The notes under the pieces are model-generated. The model was not told the DNA's origin and did not search any database. It saw only the letters and a program-made list of their open reading frames with translations. Of a stretch of DNA of 64,000 nucleotides, positions 51,777 through 61,901 are shown in pieces (positions within the stretch are counted from its first letter, which is position 1; each line of letters opens with the position of its first letter). Source of the DNA: Diplonema japonicum (Eukaryota; Euglenozoa; Diplonemea; Diplonemida; Diplonemidae). The stretch spans positions 124,001 to 188,000 of the forward strand of contig OZ025752.1 in NCBI GenBank assembly GCA_964019335.1, written 5' to 3'. The position numbers and the translations under genes were made by a program.

Positions 51777-53219
51777 GGGGGGTGGTGTGTGAGAATTTAA
51801 TTTTTTTTTTTTTTTTGGTGTTTGGGTGGGGGGGGTAGGTACGATTTTTTTTTTTTTTTTTTTGGTAATTTTTTTTTTTTTTAAAAAAGACAACGAGACT
51901 TTGACTTGTCTAAACAAAAAAAAAAAGAAGAAAAAAAAAAAAAGAAAAAAGAAAAGAGGGGGAATGCTGGAAACGTGTTTGCGGGTTATAAACTTTTCTC
52001 CAGGTTTCTATTCCGGCCACGTAAATCAACCGGGCTGTTCCTCTTTTTTTTTTTTTTTTTTTCCCCTTTTTTGGAAAGGGGAAAAAAAAAGGTTGGGTGG
52101 GGGGGGTAGGTAACGATATAACTTTGCTTTTCTTTTTTTTTTCACAATAAAAAAAAAAATAACAATAAAATTTTTCATTCTCTCTCTTTTTTTTTTTTCT
52201 AAGAAAAAAAAAAAAGAAGAAATGCGCTGATCTGATGGGTTTGTTGTGGAGAATGCTACATCCCGTCATATTAATTTTTTTTAAAAGTTTTTTTCTCCGT
52301 CCCAGCTGCTGCATTCTTCTTTTAATTGTGTGTGCTTATTTTTTTTTTTGTTTTTGCTTTTTTTTTTTTGAAGCGATGATAATTTGTTGTCAGAATTTTA
52401 TCAAAGAAAAAAAAAAACTCCTTTGAGAACGAACGAAGAAGAAAATGTGCATTTTCATAAAGTTTTACGGCGAAATGAATGGAATAAAAAAAAAAAAATA
52501 AAGAAAAGAAAAAAATAAGAGAAGAGGAAAATATTTTGTATTAATTTTACTTTTTTTTTTTTAATAGTTTTTTTCTTTTTTTTAAAAAAAATCCTTTTTC
52601 TATTTTTTTTTATCCCCTTTTTTTTTTCTTTTTCTTCCTCCTCGCTTGCTTCATGTCTTTTTTTTCCAAATGTTCCAATTTTAAAAGAAAAAGAAAAGAA
52701 AGAAGAAAACAACGAACTTCATGAAGAAAAAAGGGGGAAACGGCCTTCTTTTTCTTCTTTTTTTTTTTTTATTACATTTTTCATATTCTCCTCCCCTTCC
52801 CCTGGCGTCCTCCTTGTATGGTTTTTACTAAAAAAATAAAGAAGGATCGCCAAAAAAAAAAGAGAAAATTGAGAAAAAGAAATTTAGAAAAAAAAAAAAA
52901 AAAAAAGGAAATTCACCACTCTGCATGGTTTTTACTAAAAAAATAAGAGAGGTGTTTCCCTTCTTTTTCCTTTTTTCTCGCAAACAGAAATCTTCCCCCC
53001 AAAAAAAAAATGAAAAAAAATAACCGAAAGTAATGAGAGTTTTCCACCCCTTTTTTTTTCTTCTTTTACACACCACTAAAAAAAAAAACACACAATAAAG
53101 TGAAAACCGCCTTAAAAGGAGAGCACAGTGCCCGCAGAGGTCTCCCCACTTTCTGCTGCATTACCTCCTTTGTTTGGTGTTCTATTCCTTATAATTTTAT
53201 TTTATTTTATTTATTTCAT

Positions 53220-53250
<31 letters not shown>

Positions 53251-53894
53251 CCATAATTTAGTTTGCCCGATCGGTCAGTGCTGCTTTTTTTTTTTTTTTT
53301 TTTTTTTTCGGGTGTATTTTCTGGTTCTTTTTAAAAAAAAAAAAGAAATCCATTATTCCCTCAAAGAAAAGAAGAAGAAAATACATCCCCTTGCCCCCCC
53401 CCCCCCCCCCCCCCCTCCCACAAGAAGTTACGAGTTTCGTTTCGTGCTTGGCAGGTTCTCTACTTTTCTCTCTCTGTTTTCATGTTGCCCACGTGCTTTT
53501 TTTTTATTCTCTTTTTTTTTCTTCTCTCTTTGCACACAGCCACCACCGCAACAAGGCACCAGACAGCAACCGCAGAAAAGGTGACCGATTAGTGTTGATT
53601 TTTCTTTTCTCTTTTCTTTTTTGAACTGTGGGCAACCCCCCCCCCCCCCCCCCCCGCCTCCCAATCTTATCATTTTTTAAACTTTTTTTTGTGTGATGCA
53701 TGTCTGTGACTTTTTTTTCTGTATCCCCCCCCCCCTCTTTTCCCTTTTCTTTTTTTTTGCGGGATATTCTCCTCTCCCTCCCTCTCACATTCTCTCTTTT
53801 TTTTTCTCTTTTTTTTTCTCCCTATTATTCACAAAAAAAAAAAAAGAAAAAAAAGAAAAAAAAGGGGCAAAAAAACAAAAACAAAAAAAAAAAA
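51777..53894. other. 2.1-kb non-coding spacer with homopolymers and a dispersed repeat
   Basis: It has T/A runs throughout, a dispersed repeat at 51889-52042, and C runs at 53394-53415 and 53636-53655. No coding signal or RNA gene is recognised. Confidence 0.6.
51889..52042. repeat. Dispersed repeat containing TTTGACTTGTCTAAACAAAA, copy B
   Basis: Partner of 23108-23219. It is expanded by an A/G homopolymer stretch after the core and ends in 'gttcctc' plus a T run, as copy A does. Confidence 0.7.
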
Positions 53895-54608
53895 ATGGAC
53901 AACGCCACCCTTCTAGCAATGGAATACCCAGAGGATGCGAAGGCCCTTGAGGTCCAGGATGTTTCGCCCGACAGGCTGCAAATTTACGAGAGCGTGGTAA
54001 ACGGCATCTCAAAGGGGGGTGAGGTGAAAGCGGTGGTTTGCGAGTGCTACGGTGACAAGGTACAGCACCTCGTTAAGGACGGGAAAGTGGTCATGGTGGA
54101 GGAAGGCTGCAAAATCATGCTCGAGGACCTGTCACCTAGCCAAATGGTGGAGTACAGGTTCAAGGAGAGCCCCCAGTGGATGCTAGGCTGGATGTCAGCC
54201 GAAGCTGCAATCGGCTACCGGGCCCAAAAATTCAAAACCTGGAAGGAAATGCTGGACTCCCCCAACTGCGAGGCTGCCTTCAAGAGGCTCATCCAGACAG
54301 GGCTGGTAACTAAGCTATACGACACAGTGGCACTGGCGACCCCTGCCGAGGAGGCTGACAAATGGGTTGTTACGAACGAGGAAACTGGGAAAAAAATCGA
54401 CATCCCCCATCCTGTTAGCGAAATGCGAATATGGGACGCTGAAGCGGTGTGTGTGTTTTTTTTTTTTTTTTTGCTGTGGCTTTCGGGGTTTGTTGCGGGT
54501 TGTTGTAGGTTGGGTCCCTTCAATACGTTGTCCCCATGAGTACGACAAACCCGATCCACTTCATAAAAAAAAAATAAAATAAAATAAAAAACTCATTTTC
54601 TAGTTCTG

Positions 54609-54645
<37 letters not shown>

Positions 54646-54931
54646 GTCTTTCGCATGATGGAAATTCATAGGGGGGGAAAAAGTATTTTTTTTTTTGGGT
54701 GTCCCCCCAGTGTCTCCCGGTTGGTTTCAAAAAAAAAAAAAAAAAAAAAAAAAAGGGTGCCTACAAGGAACTGTCCCCCCACCTCGATGGTGCCCCTTCT
54801 GATGCCGAGGCCGATGCCTACTGGGCCAAGCTTTTGGACGAACAAAGAGAAAAGTATGTTTTTTTTTTTGAGGGGGGAGGAACACACAAAACAGGCACGG
54901 TGCTGAGTTTGTTGACAAAATGCTGGCTTAG
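53895..54931 (+). CDS. Hypothetical multi-exon protein (exon structure partly uncertain)
   Basis: Exon 1 (53895-54446) gives 184 residues from an ATG after an A tract, ending 'SEMRIWDAEA' at a gtgtgt donor. A later exon 54756-54853 ('GAYKELSPHLDGAPSDAEAD', then AYWAKLLDEQREK) joins across a 41-nt intron to 54895-54931 ('HGAEFVDKMLA', stop). Between them there may be one small exon starting at 54509 after 'ttgttgtag' ('VGSLQYVVPM'), but no donor fits cleanly in frame. Otherwise the central intron is about 309 nt, unusually long here. Exon 1 is a compact mixed alpha/beta domain with no signal peptide or membrane helix and many acidic residues. The family is not recognised. Reading through 54447 gives only poly-F, so splicing is very likely. 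Confidence 0.65.
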
Positions 54932-54985
54932 GGAGAAATGGGGGGGAAGAAAAGAAAAAAAAAAAGTGTTGAAAAATTATTAAAC

Positions 54986-55020
<35 letters not shown>

Positions 55021-55294
55021 GTTTTGTGAGAGGTCACCATGGGTGGTGGGGGGAGGGTAAGAAAAAAAAGAAAAAGAGAAAAGAAAAAAAAAATCCCCCG
55101 GCACATGTTGTTTTCGTTATTCTTCTCCCCCTCCTCCTCCCCTTCCCCTTTTTTTTATACTTACGTGTGGCTAGCCCGACTGGAGTAGGTTTTTCTTCTT
55201 TCCACCCCCAACTACACGCACTTTACGTTGTCCTTAAAGGGAGGAGGGAGGGAGGAGGGGGGAAGAGGTGCGTTTCACCACACTTCTTAATTAA
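54932..55294. other. Homopolymer-rich spacer
   Basis: A and T runs, then C/T-rich sequence. No gene is seen. Confidence 0.5.
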
Positions 55295-55510
55295 ATGGAA
55301 GCACAAGCGTCCATGCTGTCCATGGGGGTTATGGCCGCGCAGGCAGCGCAACGAGAGGCACAACACAACAAGGTCCCTCAACTTATCCTCCCAAGGGGGA
55401 AGGTGACAAAACTTCTGAAGCGCCCTTGCATCACTGCAGCTGAGTGCGCGTGGCGGGCCCAGCAAAAAAACCTCCTGAAAAGCCTGAACCTAAAGTACAG
55501 CTACGAGTAG
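55295..55510 (+). CDS. Small basic hypothetical protein, 71 aa
   Basis: A short ORF with protein-like composition: an alanine/glutamine-rich helix ('SMGVMAAQAAQREAQHNK'), then 'LILPRGKVTKLLKRP' and 'CITAAECAWRAQQKNLLKSL', ending 'KYSYE'. The basic helices suggest a nucleic-acid-binding or ribosome-associated peptide, but no family is recognised. It could be a single-exon gene, or the last exon of a gene whose earlier exons are not visible. There is no A tract before the ATG, unlike most neighbours. Confidence 0.4.
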   Translation: MEAQASMLSMGVMAAQAAQREAQHNKVPQLILPRGKVTKLLKRPCITAAECAWRAQQKNLLKSLNLKYSYE

Positions 55511-55579
55511 GGGAAAAAAAGAAAAAAAAAAAAAAAAAAAAAAAAAAGTGGGGGAAAAGAGGAGACGCCATTACACGGT

Positions 55580-55619
<40 letters not shown>

Positions 55620-55676
55620 CCTCAAAAAAAGTTTTTTTTTTCAGGGAGGGGGGAAGAAAAAAAAAAAGAAAAAAAA

Positions 55677-56180
55677 ATGATTTTGTCAGTGCTGTTGTTG
55701 GTCTGCATGATGTTGGTGGGGAGTGCACAGGCTGCGGACTGCGGGCTGTCGATTGTTCACGACTGTACAACGATATCAAAGGAGGAAGATTGCAAAGACT
55801 CTTACACACCTCCACAGACGCCTGACGGCCAGGGTACAGGGTGTCTGTGGTATTCTTTAGATGGGCAAAAGTGGAGCTGTGTGAAAGGCTCGAAGTGTGA
55901 TGTCAACACCCCTCAGCCTACTCCCATTCCCACTCCTGCTCCTACTACTCTTGCTCCTTCTACTCTTTCGCCTGAGAATAGTTCTTCTCCTACAGCACTT
56001 GAGACCCATGTCCCCACCCCGGCCCCTGGGTCCTCTGATGGGATGTCTACCGGACTCAAAGCCCTTCTGTTTTTCATTTCGTATTTTGCAGCGATTGGGA
56101 TCTTCTGGGGAAGCGTCAAGACTTACCGGCATTTTTTCCCTCCTGAATCGGTATGGGGTTGGGGTGATGGAAGAGAATAA
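55677..56180 (+). CDS. Small type I membrane protein with Cys-rich ectodomain
   Basis: A single-exon ORF of 167 residues. A signal peptide (MILSVLLLVCMMLVGSAQA, then ADCGLS) is followed by a small cysteine-rich domain with about seven Cys ('DCGLSIVHDCTTISKEEDCK', 'GTGCLWYSLDG', 'WSCVKGSKCD'), a Pro/Thr/Ser stalk of about 50 residues likely to be O-glycosylated, one membrane helix near residues 122-142 ('ALLFFISYFAAIGIFWGSV') and a short tail. The layout resembles PSI-like or mucin-stalk surface proteins; the family is not identified. A T-tract plus 'cag' lies 33 nt before the ATG and an A-rich leader follows, as expected for a splice or trans-splice acceptor. Confidence 0.8.
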   Translation: MILSVLLLVCMMLVGSAQAADCGLSIVHDCTTISKEEDCKDSYTPPQTPDGQGTGCLWYSLDGQKWSCVKGSKCDVNTPQPTPIPTPAPTTLAPSTLSPENSSSPTALETHVPTPAPGSSDGMSTGLKALLFFISYFAAIGIFWGSVKTYRHFFPPESVWGWGDGRE

Positions 56181-56471
56181 AAAGAAAAAAAAAAAAAAGA
56201 AAAAAAAAAATACAGAAAACCCAGGCTGCACTGAGCCTCCTTCGTGGTGGGAAGAAATAATTTTTTTTTTCTGTTTTTGTTTTGTTAGATGAGTTGACTG
56301 TCGTTAGGCGATCCTGTCACATACTGCAGGTTCCCTCAAAGACATCTTTGTTTCTTCTTTCTTTTTTCATCCGTAGGCAGAAAGGTGACATAAGCGTGGG
56401 TGAACACCAGCGCTCTCGGCGGTGAGCACAAAATGTTAGTTTTATCGAGTTCCCTGATTCGTGTGTGTTTT

Positions 56472-56519
<48 letters not shown>

Positions 56520-56738
56520 GAAAATACTGTTTCTTCTTCTTCTTCTTTACTGATTCACAAAACTCAATTTTTTTTTTTCCTTCCTTTCGTTCGTCTGTTT
56601 CTTTCCCCCCTTCACTTCTTTTTGTTAAGATGTAAAAAAAAAGAAAAAAGAAAAAAAAAGGTTTCAAAAAGGAAAGGGCTTTTTGCCCTTCGTGTAATAT
56701 TGGCTTGGGTCTGGGAGAATCTGAAATGAATAATGGAG

Positions 56739-56773
<35 letters not shown>

Positions 56774-56896
56774 AGAAAGAAAAAAATATCGCCGTGTGGT
56801 TTTTCTTTCTCTCTTTTTTTTTTTTTTTTTGAATTAGAATTGCAAAAAAAAAAAAAAAAGAAAAGGGGAAGGAGGTGGGGGACGGATACACGAAAA
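56181..56896. other. Spacer with A/T homopolymers
   Basis: No coding signal. A T run ending 'gaattag' about 55 nt before the VPS36 start may be an acceptor-like site. Confidence 0.5.
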
Positions 56897-58638
56897 ATGG
56901 AAGCTTTTAAGCCGTTTGAAACACAGCTTAGCACCTCTGGGAGGCCCGTATTCCCAAAAGGAGAAATCGAGCTACTACAACAATCCGGGGTGGGGTTCTA
57001 TGACGGTGAGAACCGCAGCAAGAAGTACGAAAACGGGGTCTTGTTCCTGACCACCCACAGGCTGGTGTGGGTCGATGACAACAAAAAAGGCGCGTGTTAT
57101 TTTGTGGAACTGGAACGGCTCAGCAACGATCTGGGGAGGTGGCAAGGTTTTCTGTACATGTCGCACCCCAAAATTGTAGTGAAGCTCAAGGAGGGAAACG
57201 GATACTTTAAAATCTCGTTCAGAAGCTACGGAATGGACGCGTTCAGGGGAAAGCTGTCGCAAGCGATAGGAAACGAGAAGTGGAGGGAACCCGCTGAAAA
57301 GATCGAGAATAGCATGGTGAACGATAAAAAACCAGCAGAAATAGTCCTCGTTGCCTCACAAGCGTCCATGACAGGCTGTGTCCAAATCGACACTTCTGGA
57401 CACCTCCGCGGCCTTGGCTACAATTCTCATGCGATTTTCTCGGTTGTTACCGAAACTGCCGGTCCTCATGATGGTATACTTGAACACTGCTATCTTGAAA
57501 CAGACACCACATTCTGCCTGACGGTTAACGATAAATCCACGCACCACCCTCGGTGTGTCAGGACTACCCGGCAAACGAGCCTTACGCTGTATTTGGACCC
57601 TGGTGTCAACGTGTTGACGCTTTCCCAACTTCCCTCCACCACCGCCGACCCCCCCGGGATTTCAAAGCTCATTTTGAAACCCTTGGGGAGACGGGAGGCC
57701 GGGCAGCCCACTTCTTCTTCTTCTTCTGCCCCGACGCTGGGCATCTCTAATGTCGTTAACAGACTGGAACGGCAGGACAAGGTGGCAGCAGAAGCACTGG
57801 ATGTATGTTGTTTTGAGAAGAAAATAAAAAAAAAAGGGAGGGGAGGAGGAAAAAAAAAAATTTTTTTTTTAATTTCTAGAAAGCCTTTTCCGATATTGAT
57901 TCGCTGATGTCAACGGCACGAGAGGTCACACAGCTCATCAAAAACTTGCAGGACAAGGTGAGCGCGGGCAGAGCTGCAGCGGCCGCCTCTCAAGCAGGAG
58001 GGGGGACAGAGGCCGACGGGCAGGTACTGGGACTTTTCTTTTTTTTTTTTTTTTCTGAAAAAAAAAAAGGCGGAAATCGAAAAGCAACAAGAAATGCTGG
58101 ACACTTGGGTGGCAGACCTTGGGATGACCTCCTTCGTGACAAAGGAGACGGTTGGGATGGGTATGCACACAAAAAAAAAAAAAGAATCCACCCGATAGGA
58201 AACTACCACAAGGAGCTTGCGAAACAACTTCTTGACTTCTTCCAAGACCCTCTGGAGCGTGCCTCAGGTGTCCTGTCTACGGTGGACGCATATTGCCTTT
58301 ACAACAAGGCAAGGGGAGTAGGCTTGGTGTCACCTGATGATTTCATGCAATCTTGCCACAAGCTGCCCACCCTCGCTGGTTCTAATATCTCGCTGTCCAA
58401 GGTGGGAGCGGGCAGCGTGCTTCGGCTGCAAGGAGGCACCCACGACACAGCTATCCTGGAAGCAACCAAAGACCGACGCCCCGTCTCTGCCATCAAGCTT
58501 GCTTCCGTACTCAAAATCTCATCCCATCTCGCCTCACAAATACTCTATGATGCTGAGGCACGGGGCCAGCTGTGCCGCGATGCTCTGGCGCCCGAGGGGA
58601 CTGTTTTCTACAGGAACCTTTTTTGTTGTCCGGAATAA
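56897..58638 (+). CDS. VPS36: VPS36, ESCRT-II subunit
   Basis: A subunit of ESCRT-II, which sorts ubiquitinated membrane cargo into multivesicular bodies. Exons 56897-57802, 57880-58023, 58070-58160 and 58199-58638 join in frame (introns 77, 46 and 38 nt) to give 526 residues, longer than the human protein. The N-terminal GLUE domain (about 15-140) shows 'ELLQQSGVGFYDGENRSKKY', 'GVLFLTTHRLVWVDDN' and 'FKISFRSYGMDAFRGKL', for phosphoinositide and ubiquitin binding. A central linker follows, then the EAP30 winged-helix region: 'EMLDTWVADLGMTSFVTKET' continuing across the last intron into 'GNYHKELAKQLLDFF', 'DAYCLYNKARGVGLVSPDDF', and 'LCRDALAPEGTVFYRNLF'. Continuity of the EAP30 alignment confirms the 38-nt intron. 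The start codon follows 'acacgaaa'. Confidence 0.93.
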
Positions 58639-60091
58639 CAAGGAGGAGTGGATGGGGGGGGGGGGGAGTATCTCAATATATATACCTTGATATCCCCCAG
58701 TTTCCAGAAAATTAAGAGCAAAATAGTGAAAATGGACAGATCTTGTGGACCAGTATAGGGCCCTATAACCTGATCTTCTGACGTGCGAACGATGGTTTTC
58801 TTCAGAACTCTGTGATCACCCTTGACGTCTTTCGGACTCAAGCTCCCTAAGGTTTCTTCTTATTGGTGACCGCGTTTTTGTCAGAGTGTCCTCGGTGGAT
58901 GCATGTTGCGATGGCTTCTTGTCAGGGTGCAGCTTTGTTTCGGCTCTGACCTTAAATGTAGCGTAACTTTAAATCGAACCGGGTACTTCGCATGGAGGCT
59001 GCAGGCACAGCCAGTCCTGTCATCATCAGGCGACATGGCGGCGGTTGTTACAGAAGACAGCAGTGAAGTAGGATCTCATCGCCTTTAGCTTTCTTCTCAT
59101 CGTTTTTCTGTGTGGCTGAATAGGGTGCTGGAGTGGTATTATGTGACATTATTGTTTCACATCCAGCTCTGCAATTTTGAGCCTGGGTGGAGTAAAAAAC
59201 GGGCGGCATGCAACCATAGCAAGTGTGTTTTTTTATTAAAGGTGCGGAAAAGAGAGATGGCAGTATTTACAGAGTCATTGCTCTTGGGGTACGAGTGGGG
59301 GGGGAATAAGCCGTATGTAAATAGAGGGTTGAAACAAGAACCTCTTCCTGGCAGAAGTTGTCTAAGCGCGTTTTCGGGCTGCACAGCGATGGGTAGCAGA
59401 CGTCACATTCGTACTTTGTACGCTTGTAGCACTCGCCTACCTTGCACTTCCTCGTGTTCACTCCCTGCCGTGTCGCATGGGGACAAAGTCACCTCTTCAG
59501 AGGCAACTAAAGACATTCTTTTCATCTTTTCATTGGTCGGGAAAAGTACTCTCCATACCCGCTGGGACGCTAGTGGGAGCCAATGAAGGGTGCTACTTGC
59601 CTGAAGAGATCAGCACTTGGAGGAGTCGCAAGATTAGATCGAAACTGAGAGACACCTAGTACTGACCATACCCCCTCCCTTTTTAGGGCATGCTGCCTTC
59701 GCTTTGAAGTCGTGAAGCACCTCCTTCTGGAATAGATGAGAAAGCTGCAGTCGAAGTGGGGAAAAAACCTATGAAGAGCCACCAGGTCTGAGGTGGTAGA
59801 GGAGTTCTACCCGGTTGATACATGCCCTCACAGAAAAGCCCTTTATATATACAATCCTTGAAGCATTAACGTGGTCTAAACTAGCTTGCCAGAAAAAGTG
59901 TGGATCTCCATGGAATAGAATGGCGGGAAATATGTGGACGTTCCAAAGGTAGCTGAAGGTAGCTGATCCGACGTTATTGGGATTTCTTTTTTTTAAATAT
60001 ATTTTTACATTTTTGACAAAATGAAAAACTAGTCTTTTAATGAAGGACAACCTAGCAAATAAATACCGTGTTTAAAAGGAAGCAATAATGC

Positions 60092-60157
<66 letters not shown>

Positions 60158-60939
60158 AAGGTTTATAATTAAAAACTCATGACCCATCGACCAAGTGATA
60201 ACAATACAAAAAAAGAACCTTTTCCTCATACCAGAATCAAAAGGGCACTAGGTCTTGAAGTCGTGTTGCATTTTAACATGAGCCAAAATCTGAAGCCAAA
60301 GACTTTCTGAACAATTGCTTGGTCGCGCTGAAGGTGGGGAGGCAGACAGGGTAAACTGGCATTCTACATGAGAGGCCCCAGACTCGCATGGGGGGTGTCG
60401 TGCACACGTTCGATGAGATGGTGCGAAAGACAGTGTCGAGGGTGTGCGGCATGCAGTTCAAGAGCGGGTCGAAAGAATGGAAAAAGCTTTGGCAAAAGCT
60501 TAGGGTGAACACCTGCACGCGGCCAACACGGCATCGAAGAGCAAGGGGCTGGTGTGTGGGGGAGCTGGCTTGAGTAGAACGAAGTTGATGTCGGAGTCGA
60601 TGCATTATCGAGGGGCATGGACAGTGCTATGATGAAGAAGACGGGGCTGTTCCCGAAATAGTCCCAACACCTGCGATGTGTTCTTCCCAGGTGGCCCTGC
60701 TGGCCCTGGACGCTGTTATCGTTCACCCGAGGAACGTGTCCTGTGTCAACCTGGTAGTGAAAACAGCAGGATATTCGGGTCTGAAGGCGGAGCAGTAACC
60801 GTCAGAAGTTTTAAACGCAGCTCAAGACGTAACGGGCTACGCGGCCGAAGGCCGCGGAACGGTCGCGGGAACCGGGGAACGGAAATTTCAACATGCCAAA
60901 TCGTTCCAAGATTTTCTTTTTTTAAGCCCATATTTTCAT

Positions 60940-61619
60940 TAGGTTACTCTTGCGGACGCAACCAAGATGATAGCAGAAAAGAATGAGAAAAGGATACATG
61001 TCTGGAGACGCCCCGTGCTGTGGAGCAAGTACACGGTGCCTGAAATAAGATGGTTCCGTAAGCACTTGAAGATGAACTTCATAGGAGCACAGATTGTGCC
61101 GGAAGAAATCAAGTGGCTTACGAAATTAGAATGGAATAAGCAGGGGTCGGTAACTAAACTAGAGCTAGTGATAGACTTCGATCTGACGAGTGGGGTGTAC
61201 GTTTTAGGCAAACATGACGACATCACCAAGAGGGCCAACCGATTGGCAAAAATAATTGAAAAGCTGATGGGCGCAGCCGAGGCTTCATGCCCAGGGAAAT
61301 AACAGAATCCGTGGCATTACGATCGATAGGTGCACCCAAGCGACTGAAGGGGTACACCAGAAGGCCGAAATTCGCATCCAGCAGAACGTGCGAAATTCTG
61401 GAAAGACAATGTGCAGTACTGACTGCACAGAGAAAAGAGTGGTCCGACCCCTTCGTGCCTGACTACAAGGCACACCTAGCGCGGTTAAGAAGTTGCTCGT
61501 ACGCCAGGCGGTTTATGAAGCAAACCAAAGTCATTCTTCATTGGGGAAATTTTCCTAAGGGGAAATTCAACATGCCAAAACCTGTCAAAAGATTCCTCAA
61601 GTCCGTTTTTTTTTCCTAA
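60940..61619 (+). pseudogene. Decayed mobile-element ORF, second locus
   Basis: Two overlapping frames encode consecutive parts of one protein ('LTKLEWNKQGSVTKLELVID' in the first; 'ALRSIGAPKRLKGYTRRPKF', 'YARRFMKQTKVILHW' in the second), so a frameshift near 61290 is needed. Both parts have counterparts encoded at 39697-40212, and DNA of the second part has a fragment at 20811-20945. The protein class is not recognised; it may be the C-terminal end of a retroelement ORF. Confidence 0.55.
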
Positions 61620-61656
61620 GGAGATTTTTTACACACGGTGTTGACTCTTGGCTGGT

Positions 61657-61800
61657 CTTTGTAAAAGCAGCCTTTGATTGTATAGTACCAAACGGTTAAC
61701 AATCTGATTTTTTTTTTTTTTTTTTGACACCGGTAGTTTTTGAGAGGATAGAGTCCCCTTTACTTTTAGCCTATTTGGGCGATTTCATTCTCTTGAGACA
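61657..61800. repeat. Flanking repeat of the DUF4116 gene, left copy
   Basis: 61657-61686 ('ctttgtaaaagcagcctttg' onward) matches 63971-64000. 61726-61796 (starting 'gacaccggtagtttttgaga') matches 63840-63909. Remnants of the second block also follow the decayed copy at 1425-1470. Confidence 0.8.
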
Positions 61801-61901
61801 CATCTCTTTTTCTCAGTGATTTTTAATGTGACTCTGTTTTTTCTTCGTTCTGCCCCCCCTTTCCCTTTACAACATTTCAGCCACCCCTCATAACAGCAAA
61901 C

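Larger units (their letters stand above)
58639..61901. other. 3.2-kb non-coding region of decayed mobile DNA
   Basis: The base composition is more mixed than in other spacers. It has one very long A run (about 60094-60155). Short open stretches exist (60388-60573, 60967-61302, 61287-61619), the last two related to the decayed element at 39.7-40.2 kb. Other parts are unidentified. Confidence 0.6.

Noticed and set aside
59110-59586. 158-codon open frame in the decayed region
   Set aside because: No recognisable motif, no leader signature like the other genes, and it lies in decayed mobile DNA; chance openness is likely.
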